In this document: positions 55,919-64,000 of the stretch, piece after piece
Layout of the letters: each line of letters opens with the position of its first letter
Numbering within the stretch: position 1 is the first letter of the stretch
DNA from: Nissabacter sp. SGAir0207
Lineage (GTDB): Bacteria > Pseudomonadota > Gammaproteobacteria > Enterobacterales > Enterobacteriaceae
Assembly (NCBI RefSeq): GCF_005491205.1
Contig: NZ_CP028040.1
Location: 1 to 64,000 of the forward strand
Length of the DNA stretch: 64,000 nt
Reading direction: 5' to 3'
Program-made: the position numbers and the translations under genes
Notes under the pieces: generated by a model
What the model was told of the DNA's origin: nothing
Database searches by the model: none
Seen by the model: only the letters and a program-made list of their open reading frames with translations

Positions 55919-57355
55919 ATGGCTATTTCTCGAAGGAAACTGATTATTGGCACAGGTGTCGGTGCTGGCGTATTGGCTGCGGGGGCTGGGGCAACACTGC
56001 TTACCGACAATCTGCCTGCCGCCCCTGATTCATTGCTGAAAATCGATGCCCTTCCTTCAGACGATCCTACGCCGGGCTGGTTCCATACCAGCAAGAAGCG
56101 CCAGCCCAAGCCAGCGCTGGTCGGCGACGCACAGGCTCCTTGGGTGGTTATCGGTGCGGGGTTTGCCGGTCTGGCCGCCGCCCGCCAATTGGCGCTCAAC
56201 TTTCCCCAGGATCAGGTGATTTTGATTGAGGCCCAGCAGGTTGGTTTTGGCACCGCCGGGCGTAACGCCGGGTTCCTTATCGATGTGCCGCACGACATCA
56301 GTGCGCCGGACTATATCGGTGATAAAACCATTGCCCGTAATATTCTGAACTTAAATCAGACCGGCCAGCGGATCCTAAAAGATTTGGTGGAAGAGCATAA
56401 TATTACTGAAGCCCATATGCGGCATTCAGGTAAATATCAGGCTGCGGTAGAAGACAGCGGTATTGCGGTTCTGGAAGCCTATCGCGGTGGTCTGGAATCA
56501 CTGGGCCAAAAATGCAAAATTATTGAAGGCAAAGATCTGCCTGATATTTTCGGCACCAAGTTCTATCGCAAGGCGCTATATACGCCGGGCACTATTTTGG
56601 TTCAGCCCTCTGGTCTGGTGAAAGGATTGGCCGACAGCCTGCCGGAAAACGTCACGCTCTATGAAGATACGCCGATCACCGCCATTGAATATGAGCCACA
56701 GATCGTGCTGCACCACCCGACCGGGCGTATTCTGGCCAATAAGCTGATCCTGGCGAATAATGCCTTTGGTACCCATTTCGGCTTTGGCGAACGCACTATT
56801 TTCCCAATCTTCACCTATGGCAGCCTGACGCGTCCGCTGACCAAAGCGGAGCAGGACAGCATTGGCGGGCACGATTTCTGGGGCATTATTCCGGCCGATC
56901 CGTTTGGTACAACCTGCCGTCGTACCCACGATAACCGCATCCTGATCCGTAACAGCTTTAGCTTTAATGAGGATGGGCGTCACAAGCCGGGTTATACCCA
57001 AAAATATCGCCAGTCACACCGTCTCTCATTCGAACGTCGCTTCCCAACCCTGACAGATGTTAATTTCGAACATACTTGGGGCGGCGGTCTGGGGATGACG
57101 CGCAACGGTTCCAGCCTGTTTGGTGAACTGAGAAAGAATGTGTATGGCGCGCTGGGTTGTAACGGGCTTGGCACCGTGCGCTGTACCGCGATGGGCACCA
57201 TGCTGGCCGACTGGCTCGCTGGCAAGCGCAACGATACCATTGACTACCTGTTATCACTGCCAAAACCAGAGTGGAACCCGCCGGATCCGTTGCTGACGAT
57301 GGGCGTGAACTTCACCCTGCGTCGTGGCATGAGTAACGCTGGTCTTGAAGCCTGA
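55919..57355 (+). CDS. Tat-exported FAD-dependent oxidoreductase (DAO family)
   Basis: 478 residues. The N-terminus has a twin-arginine signal (ISRRKLIIGTGVGAGVLAAGAG), so it should be folded with FAD and exported to the periplasm. Dinucleotide-binding VVIGAGFAGLAAARQL follows at about residue 76, then FGTAGRNAGFLIDVPH, and the C-terminal GCNGLGTVRCTAMG. The family oxidises amines or amino acids. A Tat-exported member is less common than cytoplasmic ones. Substrate unknown, no partner gene adjacent. Confidence 0.8.
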   Translation: MAISRRKLIIGTGVGAGVLAAGAGATLLTDNLPAAPDSLLKIDALPSDDPTPGWFHTSKKRQPKPALVGDAQAPWVVIGAGFAGLAAARQLALNFPQDQVILIEAQQVGFGTAGRNAGFLIDVPHDISAPDYIGDKTIARNILNLNQTGQRILKDLVEEHNITEAHMRHSGKYQAAVEDSGIAVLEAYRGGLESLGQKCKIIEGKDLPDIFGTKFYRKALYTPGTILVQPSGLVKGLADSLPENVTLYEDTPITAIEYEPQIVLHHPTGRILANKLILANNAFGTHFGFGERTIFPIFTYGSLTRPLTKAEQDSIGGHDFWGIIPADPFGTTCRRTHDNRILIRNSFSFNEDGRHKPGYTQKYRQSHRLSFERRFPTLTDVNFEHTWGGGLGMTRNGSSLFGELRKNVYGALGCNGLGTVRCTAMGTMLADWLAGKRNDTIDYLLSLPKPEWNPPDPLLTMGVNFTLRRGMSNAGLEA

Positions 57356-57456
57356 TGTAAATGAGTGCGTAGCTGCATCCCTTTCTGGGATGCAGCTTAT
57401 CTGGCTTTTCTATGAGCGAAGCGTGATAAAACCTGAGTTTGCCGAGATATGCGTAT

Positions 57457-57744
57457 TCAGTGATGAATATGCTTCAGCTCTTCTTCAGTCAGCCCAGTAA
57501 TTTTTATGATGGAGACATGGTCGAGGCCGTTTTCAAGCATCTTGCGGGCGATTTCCAGACTGGCTTCATATTTGCCAAGCTGTATGCCTTCTCGACATCC
57601 TATTTCTTTACCTTCCTGGCGCCCTATTTCTTTGCCTTCCTGACGCCCTTTCTCGCGGCCTTTTTGCTCGAGTTGTTGTGCAATCGTCATCAGTTCATCC
57701 TCACCGCTTTGCCAGTTCGACAGCGCACAGAGGCGTGCAGCCAT
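57457..57744 (-). CDS. Free-standing copy of the Rpn C-terminal tail
   Basis: 95 residues. After ~14 unrelated residues it repeats the last ~80 residues of the neighbouring Rpn protein (EDELMTIAQQLEQKGREKG... EASLEIARKMLENGLDHVSIIKITGLTEEELKHIHH) with a few substitutions. Its ATG lies directly after the Rpn stop (TGAATG), so translation is coupled. An internal ATG at 57690 gives MTIAQQLEQKG, a second possible start. Short C-terminal Rpn forms made from internal starts are reported to inhibit full-length Rpn in E. coli, so this may be a dedicated antitoxin copy. Confidence 0.65.
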   Translation of the reverse strand: MAARLCALSNWQSGEDELMTIAQQLEQKGREKGRQEGKEIGRQEGKEIGCREGIQLGKYEASLEIARKMLENGLDHVSIIKITGLTEEELKHIHH

Positions 57745-58695
57745 TCAGTGATGAATATGCTTCAGCTCTTCTTCAGTCAATCCGGTAATTTTCATGATGG
57801 AAACATTGTCGAGGCCGTTTTCAAGCATCTTGCGGGCAATTTCCAGGCTGGCTTCATATTTGCCTTCTCGACGCCCTATTTCTTTACCTTCCTGGCGCCC
57901 TATTTCTTTGCCTTCTCGACGCCCTTTCTCGCGGCCTTTCTGCTCGAGTTGTTGTGCAATCGTCATCAGTTCATCCTCATGTTGCGGCATCCGCTGTGCC
58001 AGTTCACGGATAATCGCTTCCGCATCCGGCGTTTCGCCCGCCTGAAGCATATAGTTTACCAGCGCCAGCACCTGCTGTCCGGTCATAAATTCGGTCAGCA
58101 TCAGCGCCACCAGCCGGTCGAGAAACTCATTCAAATCGCGTTGGCGGATATGTTTTTGCAGCAGGGTCAATGCCGCCATGCTGCGGTGCTGCATGATCTC
58201 CTCGTCTGGGATGATCGTTACGTCCACCAGTGGAAAACCCGTGCTGTAGAGCGCGGCGGCGGTGTCCGGGTCATTGAACAGTTGCAGCCAGTTCATGCTG
58301 TAAGGATAGGGGCTACGCTTGCCTTGGTAAAACAGCACCGGAATGACCAGCGGCAGCGTTTTATGCCCTGCATCCAGATGACGCTGCATGGCGGCCACCG
58401 CATAGCGCATCAACCGAAACGCCATATGCTTGTCCGGTGAGCTTTGATGCTCAATCAGCACATGCACGTACCCTTGGCCTTTCGCCGTGTTCAGCGAGTA
58501 GAGCACATCGCTGTAGTAGGGGCGTAAATCATCCTCGACAAAACTGCCGGACTCCAGCTTCAGCGTCGCGAGGTCACACATCGCCAGCAGGGCCGGTGGG
58601 AGGTGAAGCCTCATAAAATCACGCGCCGTGTCAGGGTGCGAAAGAAAGGTTTTGAATACCGCGTCATGCGGCGTAGGCGTACTTTTTTTCTTCAT
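57745..58695 (-). CDS. Rpn-family recombination-promoting nuclease / PD-(D/E)XK putative transposase
   Basis: 316 residues from MKKKSTPTPHDAVFKTFL. The PD-(D/E)XK core is visible: LESGSFVEDDLRPYYSDVLYS and VHVLIEHQSSPDKHM. The C-terminus has a charged, repetitive KGREKGRREGKEIGRQEGKEIGRREG segment and the EASLEIARKMLENG... tail. Rpn proteins (PF04754) are DNA endonucleases linked to recombination and phage defence. The charged repeats vary in number between this gene and its tail copy. Confidence 0.85.
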   Translation of the reverse strand: MKKKSTPTPHDAVFKTFLSHPDTARDFMRLHLPPALLAMCDLATLKLESGSFVEDDLRPYYSDVLYSLNTAKGQGYVHVLIEHQSSPDKHMAFRLMRYAVAAMQRHLDAGHKTLPLVIPVLFYQGKRSPYPYSMNWLQLFNDPDTAAALYSTGFPLVDVTIIPDEEIMQHRSMAALTLLQKHIRQRDLNEFLDRLVALMLTEFMTGQQVLALVNYMLQAGETPDAEAIIRELAQRMPQHEDELMTIAQQLEQKGREKGRREGKEIGRQEGKEIGRREGKYEASLEIARKMLENGLDNVSIMKITGLTEEELKHIHH

Positions 58696-58771
58696 TGTGA
58701 ACCTGTTGCCCCTTGTATAAACGAGCCATGTTACCACCCTCTTCTGATCGCCAGCCGTGAGGGGATCACGG

Positions 58772-59521
58772 TTACATCAGGCTGATGTGCTTATTTGCCA
58801 GCCACTGGCGCATCTCGTCATCGGGTTCCTCATCAACCACCAGTGTGCTGGCCAGTGTCAGATCGCCAATCACAAAGGCGGACGCGGAATTCATCTTCTC
58901 CGGCGAAACCATCACCACGGTTTCAGCGGCGCGGGCTGCCAAGGCGCGTTTCACACTCGCTTCCTCGTAGTTGCCGGTGGTCAATCCTGCGGTTTTATGC
59001 ACGCCGGTCACCCCCATAAAGAAGATATCCGCGTTGATATGCGCGATGGCTTCCAGCACGGCACTGCCCACGGCAACCACCGAGTGGCGATAGAGCTGCC
59101 CGCCAATCATGATGACATCGATAAGGGGATAATCCACCAGCGCCACCGCGATGCTGGGGCTATGGGTAACCACGGTAAACGCCAGGTTGGTGGGCAACAC
59201 CTTTACCATTTCTGCGGTGGTGGTGCCGCCATCGATGATCACCACCTGCCCCGCCTGAATCAACTGGACGGCTTTTTTCGCAATCACCTGTTTTGAGCCA
59301 GTCTGCACGTTTTTGCGCGTTTCAAACGGCGCGATAGCGGCTGAAACCGGCAGGGCACCGCCGTGCACGCGTTGCAGCAGCGATTCCGAAGCCAGTTCGC
59401 GTAAGTCCCGGCGGATAGAGTCCTCCGAGACGCCAAACCGTTGGCTCAAATCGCTGGATGTCACCTGCTTCTCCTCTGCCAGGATTTGCAGGATACGCTG
59501 TTTACGTTGGCTCGATAGCAT
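58772..59521 (-). CDS. DeoR-family transcriptional regulator
   Basis: 249 residues from MLSSQRKQRILQILAEEKQV; the upstream 37 codons are rejected. DeoR helix-turn-helix (VTSSDLSQRFGVSEDSIRRDLREL), then the sugar-phosphate isomerase-like sensor domain (IIDGGTTTAEMV, VVTHSP, MIGGQLY). Expected to respond to a sugar phosphate. No sugar genes are adjacent. Divergent from nudK, 81 bp apart. Confidence 0.88.
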   Translation of the reverse strand: MLSSQRKQRILQILAEEKQVTSSDLSQRFGVSEDSIRRDLRELASESLLQRVHGGALPVSAAIAPFETRKNVQTGSKQVIAKKAVQLIQAGQVVIIDGGTTTAEMVKVLPTNLAFTVVTHSPSIAVALVDYPLIDVIMIGGQLYRHSVVAVGSAVLEAIAHINADIFFMGVTGVHKTAGLTTGNYEEASVKRALAARAAETVVMVSPEKMNSASAFVIGDLTLASTLVVDEEPDDEMRQWLANKHISLM

Positions 59522-59602
59522 GAGTGGCACTCGTCTTTTTTCTTGATGTTGCACGATTATGCATGATAGCGTGGATTTTGTCATCAACAGGAGGGCGCAA
59601 AC

Positions 59603-60177
59603 GTGCAGGCTAAAGTACGCAATATCCAACAACAGTTACTCTCTGATAACTGGTATATCCTGAAAAAATACACCTTCGAGTTACAACGTGCGGATGGCAC
59701 CTGGCAGCAGCAGAGCCGGGAAGCCTACGATCGGGCAACGGCGCGGTGATTCTGCTCTACAACCGCCAGAAGCAGACCGTGGTGCTGACCCGGCAGTTTC
59801 GCCTTCCTGCCTTCATCAATGGCCATGACGGGATGCTGATTGAGGCCGCAGCGGGCCTGCTGGATGACGCCACGCCAGAGGCGCGCATCCTCGCTGAGGC
59901 GGAGGAGGAGACAGGTTTCAGCGTAAGCAAGGTTGAAAAGGTGTTTGAAGCCTTTATGAGCCCCGGCTCGGTCACTGAGAAGCTCTACTTTTTTATCGCC
60001 GAATATGAGGATAAAGACAGGCTAAACGCCGGCGGCGGGCTGGCAGAGGAAGGAGAGGATATCGAGGTACTGGAGTGGCCATTGGCGCGCGCACTGGAGG
60101 CTATTCGCAGCGGGGAGATCATGGATGCGAAAACCATCATGCTATTACAACACCTGGCGTTGAACGTCACCTTTTAA
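59603..60177 (+). CDS. nudK: GDP-mannose pyrophosphatase NudK, frameshifted as read
   Basis: GTG start ([20 protein letters not shown]). The frame breaks in the GGG run 59733-59735 (REAYDR to [10 protein letters not shown]), and one extra G gives 191 residues, the same as E. coli NudK. Nudix box: [22 protein letters not shown]. Downstream [17 protein letters not shown] is typical of NudK, which hydrolyses GDP-mannose. Confidence 0.88.
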
Positions 60178-60181
60178 GCGT

Positions 60182-61146
60182 CTATCCGCAGGGATGCCGG
60201 TGATATTCATCCTGCGATTTATTGATTGCGCGCGCAGAGAGGTGGCCAGGCACGGCGGCAGGGAAATGATCCATCAACCAGTGGATAAATACGCGGAGCC
60301 GGGGTGGAATATGCCTGTTTTGTGAATAGACGACATGAAAGGGATAGGGATCTGGCCGCCATTTATGCAGGATTTCAACCAGTGCCCCGGTTTTGAGTGC
60401 ATGATCCAGCGAATAGGTGAATGTCTGGATAATACCCAGCCCAGATTCCACAGCAGCTATATGGGCATTGCTCTCATTGATGCCCAAATGGTATTCCGTT
60501 TTTACCTCCAGTTTTACCCCATTATGTTTGAACCGGAATGGAAACGCCTTGCCGCTTGCTGGTGAAAGATAGCTGATAAGGCGATGGCCATTCTTCAACT
60601 CTTCTGGATAGGCCGGCACCCCATAGCGTTTCAGGTAGCCCGGCGTGGCGCAGGTGATCATGGTCGCCTCACCAATTTTGCGGGCAATCAAGGTGGAATC
60701 CTCCATTGGCCCGCCTCTTATCGCGCAATCAACGCTATTGCTAATGAGATCCGAAGGCTTATCGGCCACCTCAAGATTAATACGGATGTCCGGGTAGGTC
60801 GCCATAAAACTCGCCAACAGGGGAATGACCACATTGCACGCGGTAGACCCGCCGATGGCAATTCGCAGATGCCCACGGGGTTTATTTCTCGATCCCTTAA
60901 AAGAGGCATCAATCTCTTCCAGTTCTATCAACAGCCTTACTGCCTTATCGTAATACTCTCGCCCCTCCGGGTAATGGTGATTTTCCGGGTGGTGCGCTGC
61001 AAAAGACACACCCCAAGATGGGACTCAAGCTGCTGGATGGTTTTACTGAGGGTGGCGTTCGGCATATTGAGTGACTCTGCCGCGCGGGTAAAATTCCCTG
61101 CCTCAACGACCCGAGTAAATGCCCTGATAGCTAAGAATCTGTCCAT
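60182..61146 (-). CDS. LysR-family regulator, frameshifted as read
   Basis: N-terminus MDRFLAIRAFTRVVEAGNFTRAAESLNMPNATLSKTIQQLE is the LysR helix-turn-helix. The frame breaks at the GGG run 60969-60971 (minus strand CCC); with one base added, ITITPEGREYYDKAVRLL continues into the substrate-binding domain (GHLRIAIGGSTACNVVIPLL), giving 321 residues. Divergent from the SDR gene at 61332, which it probably regulates. Confidence 0.85.
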
Positions 61147-61331
61147 TTGTTCATTATTCCCGGTTGTTATTTCTAATTATTCACCCAGAGAAATAGTGTT
61201 TTTCTTTTTTGTAGATTTTTCCAGCCTTGATTTCAGCGTTACAGTGCCTGTGCGCTGTTAACACGCAATCAGTGATAAGTAACCCGCTGACTCTTCTCAC
61301 CAATTTTTACCATACATTGAGGTTCCACTTC

Positions 61332-62081
61332 ATGAGTAAAAATCTATCAGAAAAGATCGCATTAGTGACCGGGGGAAGTTCTGGTATTGGCCTGGCTTCA
61401 GCAAAAGAACTGGCAACACAGGGCGCCAGGGTCTATATCACGGGCCGCCGGCAGGAGGAGCTGGATGCTGCGGTGGCTGACATTGGGCCAGCAGCGACCG
61501 GCATCCGGGCCGATGCCGCGGTTTTATCCGATCTCGACAGGGTTTTTGCGACCATCGCCAGCGAGTCAGGACGTCTGGATATCCTTTTTGCCAATGCGGG
61601 CGGCGGCGACATGATGCCTTTGGGTGCCATCACGGAAGAGCACGTTGATCGCATATTCGGCACCAACGTCCGTGGGCTGCTCTTCACAGTCCAAAAGGCG
61701 CTGCCCCTGCTGGTGAATGGTGCCTCCATCATACTGACAGGCTCAACCGCCGCGGCCAAGGGAACGGCAAACTTCAGCGTCTACAGCGCGAGCAAAGCAG
61801 CCGTCAGGAACTTTGCCCGCTCATGGGCGCTGGACTTAAAGGATCGCGGCATCCGGGTGAATGTGGTTAGCCCCGGCCCCATCCGCACGGCTGGCTTGGG
61901 CGGGCTGGTGCCTGAGGCGCAGCGTCAGGGGCTGTTTGACAGCCTTGCCGCGGGCGTCCCCCTTGGGCGGCTGGGCGAGCCTGAGGAAATTGGCAAAGCC
62001 GTCGCCTTTCTTGCGTCTGATGATGCAGCCTTTATTAACGCCGCTGAATTTTATGTCGATGGCGGTTTGGCACAGGTCTAG
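61332..62081 (+). CDS. SDR-family oxidoreductase
   Basis: 249 residues from [20 protein letters not shown]. Cofactor motif [15 protein letters not shown], catalytic YSASK, C-terminal [11 protein letters not shown]. Classical SDR of broad type, substrate unknown. Divergent from the LysR gene, 186 bp between starts. Confidence 0.88.
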   Translation: MSKNLSEKIALVTGGSSGIGLASAKELATQGARVYITGRRQEELDAAVADIGPAATGIRADAAVLSDLDRVFATIASESGRLDILFANAGGGDMMPLGAITEEHVDRIFGTNVRGLLFTVQKALPLLVNGASIILTGSTAAAKGTANFSVYSASKAAVRNFARSWALDLKDRGIRVNVVSPGPIRTAGLGGLVPEAQRQGLFDSLAAGVPLGRLGEPEEIGKAVAFLASDDAAFINAAEFYVDGGLAQV

Positions 62082-62193
62082 CTAAGAGCCAGATAAAAAT
62101 AGAGAAGCAATGCTTTTGGGCGGGTTTCATTATCCCGGCTCGCATTCAGCGATTGTTTCTCTATTCCATAAACTCATTTCCATGAAGGTGTTT

Positions 62194-62610
62194 ATGCGAT
62201 CGATACGTTCTACATTCATTTGCGCCTGCCTGCTGCCGTTCTTCACGGTCGGCGCCCAGGCCCACGATCATGCGGCCCTGCCGGTCACCCACGGCACCCC
62301 GGAAGCCGCCTTTATGCAGGATAATCAGGTTGCGATGGACAAGATGATGGCCGGGATGGCCATCAAGCCAGCGGGAAATATCGACGAAGATTTTTTGGCG
62401 ATGATGGCATCTCACCATCAGGGAGCCATCGATATGGCGATGGCTGAATTACGATACGGCACCCACCCGCAGCTCAGGCGTATTGCACAGGAGATTATCG
62501 TCACCCAGCAGCAGGAGATAACCGCCATGTATCAGGCGTTGGGCAAACCGCTGCCACCTTCCCAACCCGCCCCCGACCAGATCACGCCGGTTTCTCAGCC
62601 CGTACCGTGA
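62194..62610 (+). CDS. Secreted DUF305 protein
   Basis: 138 residues. Start chosen at MRSIRSTFICAC because AAGG sits 5 nt ahead; an ATG 12 bp upstream is possible. A signal peptide (to about AQA-HDH) is followed by the DUF305 motif DFLAMMASHHQGAIDMA (His pair and Met residues) and a second helix pair, then a Pro-rich tail. DUF305 proteins are ferritin-like periplasmic proteins, some linked to copper or silver handling. It precedes the beta-propeller gene by 66 bp, as in a two-gene operon. Confidence 0.8.
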   Translation: MRSIRSTFICACLLPFFTVGAQAHDHAALPVTHGTPEAAFMQDNQVAMDKMMAGMAIKPAGNIDEDFLAMMASHHQGAIDMAMAELRYGTHPQLRRIAQEIIVTQQQEITAMYQALGKPLPPSQPAPDQITPVSQPVP

Positions 62611-62676
62611 GGGCACGGCCTCCCTTCGCAGGCATTGACGTTTCAAACAGGGCTCTACTAACAACAGGACATCGCC

Positions 62677-64000
62677 ATGAAAAATCTGTTACGTACAGGC
62701 GTGGCTGCGGCACTCGCACTCTCATCGCTTCCCAGCCTTGCCGGCCAGGCTCCGTTCGCCTCTGCTGCCCCAAACATCCCGGTCAGCCACCGCGACCGCG
62801 TCTATGCGGCTGAACAGTTTTCAAATACTGTCTCGGTCACCGATCCCGCCAGCAACACGCTGCTCGGCGTCATCAAGTTGGGCGATCCGCAGCCTGCCAA
62901 CCTCAGCCCGCTGTATAAAGGGCAGGTGCTGGTACATGGCATGGGGTTTTCACCCGACGGCAAAACGCTGGTTGTTGTCTCGATAGGCTCCAACTCGGTG
63001 AGTTTTATTGACACCGCCACCAATCATGTCCGGCATATCACCTACGTTGGCCGCTCGCCGCATGAAGCCTTTTTTACCCCGGACGGAAAAGAGGTATGGG
63101 TCACGGTACGTGGGGAAGATTATGTCTCCGTACTGGATGGCAGTAGCGGCGAGGAGAAGCAACGCATCAAGGTGCCGGGCGGCCCCGGTATGCAGATTTT
63201 CTCGCCTGACGGGCAATATGGTTACGTCTGCTCCTCCTTCAATCCTGAAACCGTCGTCATTGAGGTAAAAACCCATAAAATCGTCGGTTCAGTGAAGCAG
63301 GCAAGCCCCTTCTGCCCGAACATCGCGGCCTCCCCAGATGGAAAACAGGTGTGGTTTACCCTTAAAGATACGGGCAAAGTTCAGGTCTTTAACGCTAAGC
63401 CACCTTTTGATTTGCTCAAGACGCTGGATACCGGGCCGATCACCAATCACGTCAACATTGTGCGCAATGCGCAGGGCAGCTTTGCCTGGATAACCGTCGG
63501 CGGCCTGAACAAGGTGGATGTGTATCGCACAGATGACTTCTCACTTGTCGCCTCTATCCCGGTCGGCAACCTGCCACATGGGCTGTGGCCCTCGGGCGAT
63601 GGAAAGCGGATCTACGTCGGGCTTGAGAACGCCGATGCACTCACGGCCATTGATACGGCAACCTACAAAGTGACCGCCACCATCCCGATCGGGCAGGCGC
63701 CACAGGCGGTCGCCTATGTGCCTGGAGCCGTGCCGACTGGCGACGGAACCCAAGGCTTGCAGCCGTTGGGGTGGCTGGCCACGCTGTCCACCTTAAATTG
63801 AAATCTGTCCATGCTGCACAGGGCGCGCAACCCGCCACGACCGCCTCTTTGTTCGAGCAAGGGATCACGCAGATCCTCCAGGCGTCTGCCACCGGCCTCG
63901 AACCCAAGCAGAGCTATCTGCTGGCGCTGGCGGATCAAGCTGATGGCAAGGGGAAGCTGGAGTCGCTGACGCAGTTTATGACCAATCCCGCGGGCGCAGC
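62677..64000 (+). CDS. YVTN-type beta-propeller periplasmic protein, frameshifted and cut by the window end
   Basis: Signal peptide (MKNLLRTGVAAALALSSLPSLAGQ), then seven-bladed YVTN/surface-layer-like repeats such as VLVHGMGFSPDGKTLVVVS, GKEVWVTVRGEDYVSVLD and GDGKRIYVGLENADALTAIDT. A stop at 63801 results from one lost G in the run 63768-63771; the corrected frame continues VAGHAVHLKLKSVHAAQGAQP... ILQASATGLEPKQSYLLAL to the window end. The C-terminal part looks like an added helical domain. Often found near metal or redox periplasmic proteins. Incomplete. Confidence 0.75.

Overview
The window looks like part of a large multireplicon plasmid or chromid from an enterobacterium (Gammaproteobacteria, Enterobacterales). 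Reasons: two unrelated Rep_3-type initiators, each with its own iteron array (about 45.5-48.4 kb), a ParF/ParG-type partition pair (50.6-51.5 kb) and a Cre-like tyrosine recombinase (51.8-52.8 kb) lie together, surrounded by GC-rich metabolic cargo typical of Serratia/Rahnella/Yersinia-like bacteria. Species cannot be fixed from sequence alone. I saw no rRNA, tRNA, CRISPR array or intact insertion sequence.

Layout. 0-4.2 kb: a PAAR-Tle1-type type VI secretion lipase effector followed by two tandem DUF2931 lipoproteins (probable immunity proteins), then small DUF6404 and unknown genes. 4.4-11.2 kb: regulators paired with single enzymes or transporters (AraC, alpha/beta hydrolase, LysR, Bcr/CflA drug efflux, metallophosphoesterase, TetR with a quinone-reductase-like flavoprotein). 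11.3-12.3 kb: a decayed TccC-like Rhs gene. 12.4-15.1 kb: polyphosphate kinase 2 and a PiT phosphate transporter behind a good PHO box. 15.4-20.8 kb: an AraC-controlled polyol/inositol-type catabolic operon (MFS importer, Gfo/Idh dehydrogenase, orphan PTS EIIA, sugar-phosphate isomerase). 21.3-25.7 kb: AT-richer island with a 24-codon peptide gene, two proteins that each look like a PqqD-like peptide-binding domain fused to a heme-oxygenase-like diiron oxidase domain, and an MFS exporter; this is the best candidate for an undescribed peptide-modification (RiPP) system.

25.8-45.1 kb: an enlarged histidine-utilisation regulon. Five copies of a HutC-type operator (core TGTATATACA) precede (i) a seven-gene operon with an ABC importer, a HisD homologue, an APH-fold kinase, an alcohol dehydrogenase and an SDR; (ii) hutH-hutU-hisC-like-(S)-2-hydroxy-acid oxidase; (iii) hutC; (iv) the divergent hutFD and hutIG operons; (v) an NCS1 permease. 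I infer that imidazole compounds other than histidine (imidazole-lactate, histidinol-like alcohols) are imported, turned into histidine and sent through the five-step HutF/HutG route to glutamate.

45.1-53 kb: replication, partition and Cre with a 34-bp lox-like site beside it. 53-64 kb: accessory metabolism (two SDRs, HxlR, DapA-family aldolase, Tat-exported FAD oxidase, Rpn nuclease with a separate copy of its C-terminal tail, DeoR, NudK, LysR, DUF305 protein, YVTN beta-propeller protein cut by the window end).

Quality warning: at least twelve genes between 20 and 64 kb are each broken by what looks like loss of exactly one base, mostly in G/C runs, and correcting the base restores the normal family length. 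This is most easily explained by homopolymer under-calling in the assembly, so these genes are annotated as CDS with the frameshift stated.
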